A DNA stretch of 64,000 nucleotides, taken from contig NZ_JAHZST010000001.1 in NCBI RefSeq assembly GCF_019457885.1, forward strand, positions 186,001-250,000, given 5' to 3'. Positions 37,873 through 48,022 of this stretch are shown one piece after another. Each line of letters opens with the position of its first letter. The first letter of the stretch is position 1. Made by a program: the position numbers and the translations under genes. The notes under the pieces are model-generated. The model saw only the letters and a list, made by a program, of their open reading frames with translations. It had not been told where the DNA came from and ran no database searches. This stretch comes from Shewanella nanhaiensis (GTDB taxonomy: Bacteria; Pseudomonadota; Gammaproteobacteria; Enterobacterales; Shewanellaceae).

Positions 37873-39963
37873 ATGCCTAATATGCGACGCAGAGTAAATT
37901 CATTGACCCAAGAATGTGAGAAAAAGAGCCAAATGAACCAAGAAACAGCTGATTTCAGCCAATTTAACCGTTTATTATCCGACATAGTTGCACAAAAGCA
38001 GAGCCTAATCTGTGGTCAGTTAGGCCTTGGTTCTGTCAAGCAGCTTTTGGCCGTTCATTCTTGGCTATCATCCGCCCCCGATTCTGTGCGTATCAAACTT
38101 AAGGTGTTCGAAGCCCAACTCGATACTCTACCTCTATTTATTTCCCAGCTTATCAACTACACACCTCTTAGTTCGGAGCAGGCTGCACTTGTTCAAGCAC
38201 TGGCGGAAGCAAACCCTATCGAAATATTAGGCTGTCAAAGGCTAATATTTGATGATGGCCGATTTATTATCGATCTCTATCTGGACTCCCCCATCGCCTC
38301 TCTTAAGAGTATGCGCCTGCCAGTTTGTGATGGTTCAGATGATGACAGAAGCCCCCTTTTCGACCTCTGGTCCATCAGCCAAGCTAACTCAAACAAAGTT
38401 GAAAATAGTACAGAGCAAGAGATAAGTCAGGCCTTGTTATGGCAGATGGCAAAGGTCAGCCGAGATAGCGCACCAATTTACAACTTCAACCTTAAACAAG
38501 ATGAAGAGGTTCGCCAACTGTGCCATAAAACAGGTTTTTCGCTGCTCTCATGCAAGTCTCAAGACACAGAGGCCGCATCAAAGCCCTCCTCGAACTTAAG
38601 CCGCTTAGATACTCATATCTGTCTGCAGGAGCGAAAAGCCCTTAGACATGAACAAGCTCAAGCTTCACTCTACACACCAGTGGTTCAGGCAAGCAGTAAA
38701 ACAGGTTCAGAGGCGGATACTTTTGCCATTATTGGAGGTGGCGTAGCCAGCTCGCACTTAGCCCTCTCTTTAGCACAGCGCAATAAAACCGTGCGCCTTT
38801 TTTGCAACGACTCATCACTGGCTCAGCAAGCTTCAGGAAATAAACAGGGCGCGGTTTATCCTCTACTCACCCCAGATAATGGCCACTTAAGCCATTATTA
38901 CCAGCAAGGTTACCTCTTCAGTCGTCGAAGACTGCAATCCTTAATTAAGGATGGGTTTAATGTAGGCTACGATTTTTGCGGCGTACTGCAAACGGGTTTT
39001 GATCAACGTAGCAGCGCGCGGTTGGAGAAGATAATCACGGCGCAGCCCTGGAATAAGCAGATAGCCCATGGCGTTGATCGTCATGAGTCGAGTAACCTCG
39101 CAGGCATAGATATCGATAAGGCGGGCATATTTTATCCTCTAGGTGGCTGGATATGTCCCCATGAGTTCACTCAAGCAGCTTTCGATAAAGCGGCTCAGCT
39201 TAGTGATGTGAGTGCCCACTTTAATACCGATATTAAGCGAATCGAGCAAAGAGAGGGGAAGTGGTACCTACATAAAACCACTGTAGATACAGGAGATGAA
39301 CAGATATTTGGCCCATTCAATACCTTAATTCTGGCCAATGGTCAGGGGCTGAATCAATTTAATCAAAGCAAGCAACTGGCCGCTACTGGCTTCAGAGGTC
39401 AAGTGAGCCATATTCCTGCTCGAAATGAACTACTGAAACTGAATACTGTACTTTGCTCTCATGGTTACCTTACGCCTCAAAATAACGGCGTTCACTGCAC
39501 TGGCGCTAGCTATATAAAAAACCCAGAGCATCTCGACTACAGCCCAAGCGAACAGGCCGAGAACCTTGAGAAAGTAAAACAGAGTTACTTAGGGAAAGCC
39601 TGGACTGAAGATGTTGATATTAGCGACCACAGTGCCAGAGTCGGCGTCAGAATGGTGACCCGTGATCATGCCCCTATGATGGGATGTGCACCGAATTTTG
39701 ATGAGATCTCGCTAAACTATCAAGACCATCAACATACTAAGGAGAGCATCAAATATTGGCGAGAGACACCAGCGCCAATCCATCAAGGTCTGTTTATTCT
39801 AGGTGGGCTTGGCTCTCGCGGGATAACCTCTGGTCCCCTTGCGGCAGAAGCGTTAGCGGCGCAGCTTTGTGGTGAGATAATCCCACTCGATAGCGCAACA
39901 CTGGAACTGCTTAACCCAAATCGTATGTGGATGCGTAAACTCATCAAGGGCAAAGCCCTCTAA
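37873..39963 (+). CDS. mnmC: tRNA mnm5U biosynthesis protein MnmC with degenerate methyltransferase half
   Basis: The 696-aa protein has a C-terminal FAD oxidase half (about 280-690) with [20 protein letters not shown] and the ending [23 protein letters not shown], matching MnmC2, which removes the carboxymethyl group of cmnm5U34. The N-terminal half keeps traces of the MnmC1 methyltransferase ([18 protein letters not shown]). The SAM loop, ESGFGTGLNFL in E. coli, reads [12 protein letters not shown] here, and the FLDGFAPAKNPDMW motif is not recognisable. The first half is thus probably inactive. The start ATG 37873 has AGG at 7 bases; Met21 is an alternative. Confidence 0.9.
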   Translation: MPNMRRRVNSLTQECEKKSQMNQETADFSQFNRLLSDIVAQKQSLICGQLGLGSVKQLLAVHSWLSSAPDSVRIKLKVFEAQLDTLPLFISQLINYTPLSSEQAALVQALAEANPIEILGCQRLIFDDGRFIIDLYLDSPIASLKSMRLPVCDGSDDDRSPLFDLWSISQANSNKVENSTEQEISQALLWQMAKVSRDSAPIYNFNLKQDEEVRQLCHKTGFSLLSCKSQDTEAASKPSSNLSRLDTHICLQERKALRHEQAQASLYTPVVQASSKTGSEADTFAIIGGGVASSHLALSLAQRNKTVRLFCNDSSLAQQASGNKQGAVYPLLTPDNGHLSHYYQQGYLFSRRRLQSLIKDGFNVGYDFCGVLQTGFDQRSSARLEKIITAQPWNKQIAHGVDRHESSNLAGIDIDKAGIFYPLGGWICPHEFTQAAFDKAAQLSDVSAHFNTDIKRIEQREGKWYLHKTTVDTGDEQIFGPFNTLILANGQGLNQFNQSKQLAATGFRGQVSHIPARNELLKLNTVLCSHGYLTPQNNGVHCTGASYIKNPEHLDYSPSEQAENLEKVKQSYLGKAWTEDVDISDHSARVGVRMVTRDHAPMMGCAPNFDEISLNYQDHQHTKESIKYWRETPAPIHQGLFILGGLGSRGITSGPLAAEALAAQLCGEIIPLDSATLELLNPNRMWMRKLIKGKAL

Positions 39964-41222
39964 CTTCTTTTTACTCCCTCTGCGGATGAAAAGTTAACAA
40001 CTGCAATATATTGCTCTGGGGTATTTTCATGTTCAAATTGCCAAACCATCCGCTCACAAATTCGCTCGACAATCACTAAACCACAGCCATAGCCTTCGTT
40101 ATACAGATCATGCCCATCGTGGCGATTACATATTCTAAGCTCAGTCCCAGTTAGCCCAATATCGATATCACCAACACTGTAACTAAAGGCATTCTTAATC
40201 AGATTATTAATGATCACGGCAATAAAGCTCTCTGGCGCATGGGCTTTGCTAGGCTGACTCACCCTGAGTTTATACCCTGCATTATTCTTAGCAAACAACA
40301 GCGCCAGCTCATCTATCTGCTTAGTCAATATCAACTCCAGCGAATGAGTCGCCATATACCTTGGCTCAATAGCAGCCCTTCCTAAGAGTAAAAATGTCTC
40401 GGTAAGTAGCTCCATCTCATCACTGGCGCGCTCTAAACGGGCAATCGCCTTAGTGGCTATATGGGGAAGATCAGGTACTTTCTGCAGTAACTCAGTTGAG
40501 CCTTTTATCACCATAATAGGCGTTCTTAACTCATGGGAAGCAAAACGGCTAAACTCCTTCTCTCGCTTAAAAAAGTTACTGATATTAATCTTACTTTCGA
40601 GCAGCGTACTCTCAATCTCTCTCGTTTCACGAAACTTAGTCTCAACATTGAATAGCGCATTACCTGGTGGCATTTGACTGACCTTTTCCTGAATTTTAGC
40701 CAAAGGCTTCGACAGAGTTCTGACAAAATAGAGGCCATAAAGCAGCATGGCTAAGGTTAGGAAGCCTCCTAAGAATAACGTCAGAAAATGAAGATCGGCC
40801 TCATAGCTATCCAAGTAATCATCGGCATCGTCTTGAAAGACGATATACATTAAACCTCTTCCCGATGGATGTTTGCTCACAATAAAATGTTTATCTTCTG
40901 TGCCAATTAAGTGCTCAAAAAAGCCCAACTGAGTGTATTGAGTTAGCCAAACTGGTAACGCCTCTTCACTCCAATAGGTGGAAAATTCCGATGGGTTGGG
41001 TAGCGGTGTCGCAAAACCCAACCTACTAAAATCCCTAGTATATTGACTGGCCTCGGTATCGAGCCAATGATGAAGACTCAAGACTTCAAGTCTATCTTCG
41101 GCAAAATAGATAAGTGACCAAAATAGACTAAAAATAAGCAAGGTCATCAAGCCAAAGCTCCAGCGAATTTTCCAATAAAAACTGGGGAAATGACTGTGGT
41201 CTGCTGCTGGGATCTTATCCAT
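39960..41222 (-). CDS. Sensor histidine kinase
   Basis: The 420-aa protein has two membrane helices (about 21-41 and 146-166), a periplasmic sensor of about 100 residues, a HAMP-like linker, a HisKA box [19 protein letters not shown] with phospho-His at about 230, and an ATPase domain. The N box is [11 protein letters not shown]; the G1 box is unusual, as the usual DxGxG is not evident, while [12 protein letters not shown] serves as G2. It is 34 bp downstream of its response regulator and overlaps the mnmC stop by 4 bp on the other strand. Stimulus unknown. Confidence 0.88.
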   Translation of the reverse strand: MDKIPAADHSHFPSFYWKIRWSFGLMTLLIFSLFWSLIYFAEDRLEVLSLHHWLDTEASQYTRDFSRLGFATPLPNPSEFSTYWSEEALPVWLTQYTQLGFFEHLIGTEDKHFIVSKHPSGRGLMYIVFQDDADDYLDSYEADLHFLTLFLGGFLTLAMLLYGLYFVRTLSKPLAKIQEKVSQMPPGNALFNVETKFRETREIESTLLESKINISNFFKREKEFSRFASHELRTPIMVIKGSTELLQKVPDLPHIATKAIARLERASDEMELLTETFLLLGRAAIEPRYMATHSLELILTKQIDELALLFAKNNAGYKLRVSQPSKAHAPESFIAVIINNLIKNAFSYSVGDIDIGLTGTELRICNRHDGHDLYNEGYGCGLVIVERICERMVWQFEHENTPEQYIAVVNFSSAEGVKRS

Positions 41223-41256
41223 CTTTCACTCGCTATTGATGCTGCTCTATAAAGGT

Positions 41257-41925
41257 TTATGCTTTAATTCTGTAGCCTTTTCCATGCAAGGTTTCCAAAC
41301 ACGACTCGCTAAAGCCTTTATCCAGCGCGGTTCTTAATCCATAAACATGACTTCGAAGCGAATCACTGTCGGGTGATTCATCTCCCCACAATGCTTGTAT
41401 GATCTCTTTTCTACTGACTATCGCAGGGGCATTTTTAACGAGTAACTTTAAAATTTTAAGTTGAGTACGGCTTAGCTTAACTGGCAAGCCAGCTCTGCTC
41501 ACTTTATCGGTACTGATATCAATCACTATGTCCGCATAACTGAGCTGACCAACGTCACGTCTAGGCCCACGATTATTCAGAGCGTGAAGTCGCAAACTCA
41601 GCTCCTGCATAGCAAAGGGCTTCAGCAGATAATCATCTCCCCCCGCTTTAAATGCGGCAACTTTATCTTCTAGGTGATCTTTAGCGGTAAGAAATAGAAT
41701 TGGCGTTGGGCAAAACAGCTCCTGACGCAACTTTTTGACTGTCGAGATACCATCGAGCTTTGGCATCATAATGTCCATGATAATCACATCATAATGGTTA
41801 TCACTAATAAGTTTAATCGCACTCTCTCCATGATAGGCACAATCTATAGCGACACCTTCAAGTTCTAAATAATCAGCAATCGTTTCAGAGACATTATGAT
41901 TATCTTCAACAATTAAAACTTTCAT
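41257..41925 (-). CDS. OmpR/PhoB-family response regulator
   Basis: The 222-aa protein has a receiver domain with phospho-Asp in VIIMDIMMPKLDG (about residue 51) and a winged-helix DNA-binding domain (about 125-220). I start at ATG 41925, giving MKVLIVEDNHNV; the upstream GTG at 41946 adds seven residues before the conserved start. It is cotranscribed with the kinase and divergent from the lipoprotein gene at 42018, whose promoter it probably controls. Confidence 0.92.
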   Translation of the reverse strand: MKVLIVEDNHNVSETIADYLELEGVAIDCAYHGESAIKLISDNHYDVIIMDIMMPKLDGISTVKKLRQELFCPTPILFLTAKDHLEDKVAAFKAGGDDYLLKPFAMQELSLRLHALNNRGPRRDVGQLSYADIVIDISTDKVSRAGLPVKLSRTQLKILKLLVKNAPAIVSRKEIIQALWGDESPDSDSLRSHVYGLRTALDKGFSESCLETLHGKGYRIKA

Positions 41926-41971
41926 GAAATTCACGTTTTCCTTCACGATCTCTTCACACCTATCTCGATAT

Positions 41972-41984
41972 TATGCTCAGCATA
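41972..41984. promoter_or_regulatory. Palindrome between response regulator and lipoprotein gene
   Basis: TATGCTCAGCATA is a 13-bp perfect palindrome centred 40 bp upstream of the lipoprotein start in the 92-bp divergent region. It is a candidate operator, although OmpR-type regulators usually bind direct repeats. Confidence 0.4.
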
Positions 41985-42017
41985 TCCTCAACCTCAATTA
42001 ATTAAGGTATGACAAGC

Positions 42018-43331
42018 ATGAAATCTGCAAATGCAAAAAATCTATTATTGGCGAGCATTCTCGCGACATTCGTTGTCGGTTGTGGCGGCGGTAGCAGCGA
42101 TAGCGGTAGTACAACACCTGAGATCCCAGTAGCGCCAACAACACCAGCAAAAATTTTTGGATCGGTTGAAGCAGTTTCTACCGCCAACCAAACAATCACT
42201 GTCAATGGCTACACACTGCAAACTGCAGGCACACCCATTAACTATGAAAACAACACCCTTGAACTTGCAGATCTAACGCCTGGCATTCAAGTTGAAGTGG
42301 AAACCTTAAAAGGTAAAGCAACCGATATCGAACTAAATCCAGCTATTGCTGGTGTTGTGTCTGAAGTTCAGGGGAATAAGTTAGTGGTTAACGGTACCAC
42401 TTTTACATTCTCAGCACTTAACAGCGATATCCAAGTTGGTAGCTGGGTGATGATCTCAGCCCTACAACAAACCGATGGCACTTGGTCTGTATCTTCAGTC
42501 AACCAAGCTCCAATACTCACTCATGCTGAAGTAGAAGGTCGTATTTCACAGCTTGATACAACTGCGAGCAAGTTTAACATCGGTTCAATGCAAGTTGAAT
42601 ACAGTAATGCCACTATTGAAGATGGTGACATACTGAAAAATGGTCAATGGGTTGAAGTTGATGGCAATTTTGAGAACAGTCACTTCGTTGCAGCCAAGAT
42701 AGATGTTGAAAATGATACTGACTATGACGGTGTTGAGATTGAAGGCACTATCACTTGGGTCAACTCAGAGCTAAGCTATTTTGAGATAGACAACCGTACA
42801 AAGATACAGGTTACCACCAACACAAAATTTGAAGATGGCGTTAAAACAGATCTGAAAAGTGGTAACCAAGTTGATGTTGATATGGTCAATAGTAATTCAG
42901 GCCTAGTGGCAACCAACATTGATTTTGAAAACCAGCAACCAGAAATCCCAGTAACTCAAGCAAGAGAGTTTTCAAACCAAGGCTCTGCAACGTTAAGCAA
43001 TGGTATCGTGACCATCAATGGCACCGAGTTTGTTATCGACGCAGCAACTCACTTCGATGATGGTCTTACCGAAGCGATGTTAAACAATATGTGGGTTGAA
43101 GTGGAAGGCATTGAAGTCAAAGCCACAGCACTAACGCCTGCTCACTGGTTAATCAAAGAGATTGAACGTGAGATAAAAGAGACTGAGATCAGTTTAGAGG
43201 GCCCTGTTAGCAACAACAGTTTATGGAACTACACCTCATCGGATAACTCGCTAGCTCAGTTTGACGGTAAGTGGGTTGAAGTTGAATGTAGGTTAAATGG
43301 TGACGATCTATTAAATTGTCGCTTAGATTAA
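42018..43331 (+). CDS. Repeat-containing lipoprotein (DUF5666-like)
   Basis: The 437-aa product has a lipoprotein signal with lipobox VVGC followed by GGGSSDSGS. Behind it are about five beta-rich repeats of about 70 residues, each with a pattern such as GSVEAVSTANQTITVNGYTLQ ... and G.WVEVEG, typical of DUF5666 domains. The protein should sit on the periplasmic face of a membrane or on the cell surface. The ATG at 42018 has AAGG at good distance; the ATG at 42009 is too close to it. It is divergent from a two-component operon and is its likely target. Confidence 0.82.
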   Translation: MKSANAKNLLLASILATFVVGCGGGSSDSGSTTPEIPVAPTTPAKIFGSVEAVSTANQTITVNGYTLQTAGTPINYENNTLELADLTPGIQVEVETLKGKATDIELNPAIAGVVSEVQGNKLVVNGTTFTFSALNSDIQVGSWVMISALQQTDGTWSVSSVNQAPILTHAEVEGRISQLDTTASKFNIGSMQVEYSNATIEDGDILKNGQWVEVDGNFENSHFVAAKIDVENDTDYDGVEIEGTITWVNSELSYFEIDNRTKIQVTTNTKFEDGVKTDLKSGNQVDVDMVNSNSGLVATNIDFENQQPEIPVTQAREFSNQGSATLSNGIVTINGTEFVIDAATHFDDGLTEAMLNNMWVEVEGIEVKATALTPAHWLIKEIEREIKETEISLEGPVSNNSLWNYTSSDNSLAQFDGKWVEVECRLNGDDLLNCRLD

Positions 43332-43380
43332 TAGTATATTTGAGCTAGCTTAGGTATAAATATTTACCCCAAATAACAAG

Positions 43381-43405
43381 AAACCCAGCAGTTGCTGGGT
43401 TTTTT
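43381..43405 (+). terminator. Intrinsic terminator of the lipoprotein gene
   Basis: The stem AAACCCAGCA / TGCTGGGTTT with a 2-nt loop (effectively 4) is followed by TTTTATT. Confidence 0.92.
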
Positions 43406-43428
43406 ATTATCTGTTAACAATCAAGAGT

Positions 43429-43962
43429 TCAAGATTTTACTTTAACTCTGTTATTTGTATCTCGGCTACGCTTAATCAGCTCATCATTAGCATCTAAACC
43501 ACCTAACTTAGCAAGCCTGTCATAGAGCAGAACATTGACCGATGCCGCCAAGTTCATACAACCTACAGTGGGAACATAAACTACAGCGTCTGCATTATCG
43601 ATTATCTCTTGACCTATGGTGCCATCTTCTGGGCCAAACACATATAGGGCTTTGTCGGGATGAACAAACTCAGGTAGTGAAATTGCGCCAACCACAAGAT
43701 CAACACAAACCAGCTTCACATCATCCGCTTTCGCTGCAAGTAAGCTCTCCACGGCTTGAAGTGGAATATGCTGCCCTGCTCTTTTCGTATCAGTGTTGTA
43801 TTGGGCATTACCATTTCTAGCAGCCAACTCATATCGCTTACCGGTATAGAGCACTGCATCAGCCTGATAACACCCAGCAGCGCGCATAATACCGCCAACA
43901 TTCGTTGGACTCTTAGGATTAACAAGCCCTATTTGCGCTAGATATTTACTGTCCGCACTCAC
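43429..43962 (-). CDS. SpoU/TrmH-family RNA 2'-O-methyltransferase
   Basis: The 177-aa protein is a minimal SPOUT enzyme with motifs LVNPKSPTNVGGIMRAAG (motif 1), YVFGPEDGTIGQE (motif 2) and VPTVGCMNLAASVNVLLYDRL (motif 3), which build the SAM-binding knot. The RNA target cannot be told. The GTG start at 43962 overlaps the yfcL stop by 4 bases (GTGA), so the two are translationally coupled. Confidence 0.88.
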   Translation of the reverse strand: MSADSKYLAQIGLVNPKSPTNVGGIMRAAGCYQADAVLYTGKRYELAARNGNAQYNTDTKRAGQHIPLQAVESLLAAKADDVKLVCVDLVVGAISLPEFVHPDKALYVFGPEDGTIGQEIIDNADAVVYVPTVGCMNLAASVNVLLYDRLAKLGGLDANDELIKRSRDTNNRVKVKS

Positions 43963-44228
43963 GCCGCTAATCTGTCGCTAAGTTGCTTCCATGCAGAATC
44001 TACTAACGCATAATCTGTATCGCCTAACTCTTGCTTAGCCAGCTCCATACACACATCCATCTTCTGGCTTAACGCTGATAGGTCTTGCTCTGTTTCAATT
44101 TCAAGTTGTGAAATCGCCACAGCGAAATGTCCCTGCAGATAGCCACTGGCAAACAGGGCATCTTCATTACCTTGAGCGACAATATCTTCAATCCACTCAT
44201 ACAAGGTTGTTTCATACTGCTCTAACAT
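43959..44228 (-). CDS. yfcL: YfcL family protein
   Basis: The 89-aa acidic, helical protein resembles YfcL, a small gammaproteobacterial protein of unknown role usually near aroC and prmB. It starts at ATG 44228 and overlaps the methyltransferase gene by 4 bp. It lies 81 bp after the NAD-kinase-like gene. No catalytic motif is seen. Confidence 0.75.
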   Translation of the reverse strand: MLEQYETTLYEWIEDIVAQGNEDALFASGYLQGHFAVAISQLEIETEQDLSALSQKMDVCMELAKQELGDTDYALVDSAWKQLSDRLAA

Positions 44229-44309
44229 TAATCACTCCGCTTTCTCTTTATTCACAACAGATGCAGTCATAGCAAGCTACAACATATTCTTCATATTACA
44301 GTTTGATCA

Positions 44310-45434
44310 CTATAACAGATCAGGATTTGCCACCTGATACATCACATGATCATGAAAGCCCGTAATAACTCGATAATAGCCACACAGTGCTCTATCTAAT
44401 TCTGGGTCGCCACTATCCACAATTAATGGGCGTCCTTCAAGTGCTTTTAGCTTAGTTTTGGTCGCTAGGATAATAATATTCTCCTTTGTGACCCTTTTTA
44501 TCAGCTCGCTGGAGAGTTGTTGGTTTCCCCGTCCTAATATATGACCTTGACCGCCAATTAGGGTAATAACCAATTTTACAGGCTGATCTAAGGTTTGTTC
44601 AAGCAGCTGTGCAGCACTGAGATCCGATGACACTAACTCTCTGTCTCGTACCAAGTCGACACCCAGTAAGGTGTTGTCCAGTTGAAGCTCATCCATAACA
44701 GCCGCAACTGTGGTACCTGAGCCCATGATATACAGCTCATCTTCCATGGTATCGAGTACTTCAGCGGCAATATCGAGTAGCACCAGCTCATCAACTTCGA
44801 CTCCACCCATCTTCACCGACTGAATATATCTCGGCTCTGCAGGCACAAGCATCTCGCCAAAACGGCGTGCTTTAACTGTCCCCTGTCTAAATGCGGTTTC
44901 ATCGATATCCATCACATCGGCATTCATCAAACTGACAAGTTCACCATCAAGTAGCATCTTCACCACGGTTCCCGATGCGTGAGGAGTGATCCCATATACT
45001 CCTGAGTGGATTTTCACCCCAGCAGGTACACCAAGAACAGGTAAATTATCACCAGCGACTTCATAGATATCACGCGCAGTTCCATCTCCACCGGCAAACA
45101 GAAGCAGATCCAGCGTCTCCTCCAAGAGCACCTTTACTACAGCTTGGGTATCGGTGGCTTCCGTCTCTTCACCGACCCTATGTACAACCCTGACATCAAA
45201 CCCCATCTTTATGGCTAAGTTCTCACCCATAGGGCCTGACGCCGTAATGATCTCAATCCGATCTCGATAGGGCAAAATAACCTCTAGCGCTTGTTGCATT
45301 CGCAAATGAGATTTAGGTTCTGCTCCTCGAGCAAGCGCTTCATCAGCCACACCATCGCTGCCTTTTAACGCAACGCTCCCCCCTAAACCGGCCAAGGGGT
45401 TGATGATCAAACCTAAACGAAATCGAATTGTCAT
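44310..45434 (-). CDS. ATP-NAD kinase family protein
   Basis: The 374-aa protein has the lipid/NAD-kinase motif FAGGDGTARDIYEVAG (about 105-120) and an N-terminal glycine-rich LIINPLAGLGGSVALKGSDG. The family is related to NAD kinase but distinct from NadK; its substrate is not established. It lies 35 bp after the MFS gene and before yfcL, a block conserved near aroC in Shewanella-like genomes. Confidence 0.85.
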   Translation of the reverse strand: MTIRFRLGLIINPLAGLGGSVALKGSDGVADEALARGAEPKSHLRMQQALEVILPYRDRIEIITASGPMGENLAIKMGFDVRVVHRVGEETEATDTQAVVKVLLEETLDLLLFAGGDGTARDIYEVAGDNLPVLGVPAGVKIHSGVYGITPHASGTVVKMLLDGELVSLMNADVMDIDETAFRQGTVKARRFGEMLVPAEPRYIQSVKMGGVEVDELVLLDIAAEVLDTMEDELYIMGSGTTVAAVMDELQLDNTLLGVDLVRDRELVSSDLSAAQLLEQTLDQPVKLVITLIGGQGHILGRGNQQLSSELIKRVTKENIIILATKTKLKALEGRPLIVDSGDPELDRALCGYYRVITGFHDHVMYQVANPDLL

Positions 45435-45469
45435 TGAGTATCCTTGTTCAATTTATAATAAGTCTGCTC

Positions 45470-46639
45470 TTAAGCCCGACTCTTCTCTGCATTGGGTTTG
45501 GGTATAAAGAATATGGCTAACATGGCGATAAGTGCACAAACAGATGCCGCCACCCAAGCCAGTGATGCACCAGACCCATCACCCCATATCATGCCACAAA
45601 GCCAAGTTCCTAGCGCACCACCAACCCCAAAGCTCAAACTTGCATATAACGCTTGACCTTTACTGCGATGACTAATGTCAAAATGTCGATGCACAAACTG
45701 AATAGACGCCGCATGCACTAAGCCAAAGGTAAAAGCATGCAGCAGCTGACTTACACCTAACAAAAGGTAACTTTCGACAAAAAAGGCCATTAGCAGCCAA
45801 CGAATGGCGGTAAAACCTAAGCTCACGATTAAGAGTCGATTAACGCCATATCGACCTAATAGACGAGGCGCCAACATAAACATTAAGATCTCGGCGAGTA
45901 CCCCAAAGGCCACGTATATTCCAGCAACGGCTTCGCTATAACCAGATTGTTTAAGATACAGAACAAAAAAGCCATAAAATGGACCTGCACTCATCTGCAG
46001 TAAAGTTGCTGAAAGCAGAAACCAAAATAGCGCTTTATCCAGCACTAACTTAGGGGTTTCAGCTCGCTTTTTAGTCACCACTTTATCCGATGGCAGTGGT
46101 AACGCACTTAAGAGCAAGCCAATAAACAAAGCCATCCCCACATAAGGTAAAATTTCGGTGCCCCAGGCACTGATAGCAAAACCGACACCCACCACAAAAA
46201 CCAGATAACCTAAACTGCCAAAACTGCGTATGGCACCATAACGAGAGGTGTTTTCTCCAAGCGTCTCTAAGGTTATCACCTCTAACTGAGCCAAGATGGC
46301 GTTCCAGAAGAAAGTGTAGATAGTCAGGCTTATCGCCAGATAAGTGAAGCTACCGTTATAGAAGAAAGTGAGGTAACTCACCGCGGCAGCTGCAGCCCCC
46401 CACTTTACCAACTGAGCCCGCATGCCGGTTTTATCCGCCACCATGGCCCAGATGTTAGGCGCAACAATGCGAGTCGCCATCAAGATAGCTAACAGAAAAC
46501 CTATCTCTTGAGGGTTAAAACCACGGTTTTCAAAAAAGACACCAAGGTATGGCACCATCACGCCTAAAATGGCAAAAAAGAAAAAATAACAGGCGCTTAT
46601 CCAACGCAGCTGTGTGCTAACCTGAGCGGTTTGATTCAT
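45470..46639 (-). CDS. MFS transporter (HcaT / MFS_1-like)
   Basis: The 389-aa protein has about 12 membrane helices. Its start FFFFAILGVMVPYLGVFFENRGFNPQEIGFLLA resembles the nucleoside-proton/HcaT-type MFS group. It probably imports a small organic nutrient, but the substrate is unknown. It lies 35 bp upstream of the NAD-kinase-like gene on the same strand. The aroC terminator separates it from aroC. Confidence 0.83.
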   Translation of the reverse strand: MNQTAQVSTQLRWISACYFFFFAILGVMVPYLGVFFENRGFNPQEIGFLLAILMATRIVAPNIWAMVADKTGMRAQLVKWGAAAAAVSYLTFFYNGSFTYLAISLTIYTFFWNAILAQLEVITLETLGENTSRYGAIRSFGSLGYLVFVVGVGFAISAWGTEILPYVGMALFIGLLLSALPLPSDKVVTKKRAETPKLVLDKALFWFLLSATLLQMSAGPFYGFFVLYLKQSGYSEAVAGIYVAFGVLAEILMFMLAPRLLGRYGVNRLLIVSLGFTAIRWLLMAFFVESYLLLGVSQLLHAFTFGLVHAASIQFVHRHFDISHRSKGQALYASLSFGVGGALGTWLCGMIWGDGSGASLAWVAASVCALIAMLAIFFIPKPNAEKSRA

Positions 46640-46734
46640 TGGGCTATATCTAAGAAAAAGAGTCGCGCTATTTTAGCCTTATGGCGTAGAAACTGTAAGT
46701 GATGTTTAAAAAATAATTCATGAAAAAAGACAGT

Positions 46735-46760
46735 AAAAAAGGCGCCTAAAGCGCCCTTTC
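46735..46760 (-). terminator. Intrinsic terminator of aroC
   Basis: The stem AAAGGCGC / GCGCCCTT with a 5-nt loop is followed by six T on the minus strand, 17 bp after the aroC stop. Confidence 0.88.
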
Positions 46761-46776
46761 TCAATCTAAACCTAGA

Positions 46777-47871
46777 CTAACGCATACCAATAGTCGGGGT
46801 TTGACTATTCACATCCATATTTTGAGCTCTATGTCTTAGCAGATGATCCATTAGGATGATTGCCAACATCGCTTCAGCAATGGGTACTGCGCGGATCCCC
46901 ACACAAGGATCATGACGACCTTTAGTGACAACTTCAGCAATCTCTCCTTGGGCATTGATGCTTTCACCAGGGATACTGATACTGGATGTGGGCTTCATGG
47001 CGATATGAGCCACAATAGGCTGACCGGAAGATATCCCGCCTAAAATGCCACCAGCATGATTAGAAGCAAACCCCTCTGGAGACATTAGATCTCTGTGTTC
47101 AGACCCTTTTTGAGTCACAACCTCAAAACCATCGCCAATCTCGACACCTTTGACGGCATTAATCCCCATAAGAGCGTGGGCGATGTCGGCGTCTAACCTA
47201 TCGAAAACAGGCTCACCTAACCCCACGGGCACACCAGTTGCAACCACGCTGACTTTGGCGCCAATAGAATCACCGCTCTTCTTGAGATCTCTCATATACT
47301 CGTCGAGCTCATCAAGTTTTGACGGATCAGGGAAGAAAAAAGCATTCTGTTCAATCTGAGAAAAATCTAAGGTCTCAGCCTTAATCGGACCAAGTTGTGA
47401 AAGGAAACCATTTATCTCTATACCGTGAACTTGCTTAAGGTACTTTTTAGCCACAGCGCCAGCTGCAACACGCATGGCAGTTTCACGTGCAGATGAGCGC
47501 CCACCACCACGGTAATCTCTTAATCCATATTTTTGCTGGTAAGTATAATCCGCATGCCCTGGACGGAATAGATCTTTAATATTTGAGTAGTCTTTACTGC
47601 GCTGATCCGTATTTTCAATCATTAAACCGATTGAAGTGCCCGTTGTTTTACCTTCAAATATCCCGGATAACACACGAACTTCGTCAGGCTCTCGCCTTGC
47701 AGTGGTGTAACGTGAAGTACCTGGACGTCGACGATCTAGGTCGTGCTGCATATCAGCTTCATTGAGTTCCAGCCCTGGAGGACACCCATCAATAATACAG
47801 CCTAAAGCGACACCATGGCTTTCACCAAATGTTGTCACCACGAAATTTTGACCAATACTGTTTCCCGACAT
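46777..47871 (-). CDS. aroC: Chorismate synthase
   Basis: The 364-aa protein begins [33 protein letters not shown] and has [30 protein letters not shown], both family signatures. It makes chorismate from EPSP with reduced FMN. Its own terminator follows and another separates it from prmB upstream, so it is transcribed from its own promoter in the 151-bp gap. Confidence 0.98.
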   Translation of the reverse strand: MSGNSIGQNFVVTTFGESHGVALGCIIDGCPPGLELNEADMQHDLDRRRPGTSRYTTARREPDEVRVLSGIFEGKTTGTSIGLMIENTDQRSKDYSNIKDLFRPGHADYTYQQKYGLRDYRGGGRSSARETAMRVAAGAVAKKYLKQVHGIEINGFLSQLGPIKAETLDFSQIEQNAFFFPDPSKLDELDEYMRDLKKSGDSIGAKVSVVATGVPVGLGEPVFDRLDADIAHALMGINAVKGVEIGDGFEVVTQKGSEHRDLMSPEGFASNHAGGILGGISSGQPIVAHIAMKPTSSISIPGESINAQGEIAEVVTKGRHDPCVGIRAVPIAEAMLAIILMDHLLRHRAQNMDVNSQTPTIGMR

Positions 47872-47960
47872 CCTATTTCTACACCTTTTACTGTTATTGA
47901 CATACTCAAAAAAAATACACCACCTGAGATTAGCCCATATGTGCTTTGAGTTACAGAATT

Positions 47961-47992
47961 AAAAAAGGCTAACTTATTCGTTAGCCTTTTTT
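47961..47992. terminator. Intrinsic terminator between prmB and aroC
   Basis: The stem AAAAGGCTAAC / GTTAGCCTTTT with a 6-nt loop has A and T runs on both sides, 31 bp after the prmB stop. Confidence 0.9.
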
Positions 47993-48022
47993 ATCACCAG
48001 TAAACTCAATGACCTCTATTAT

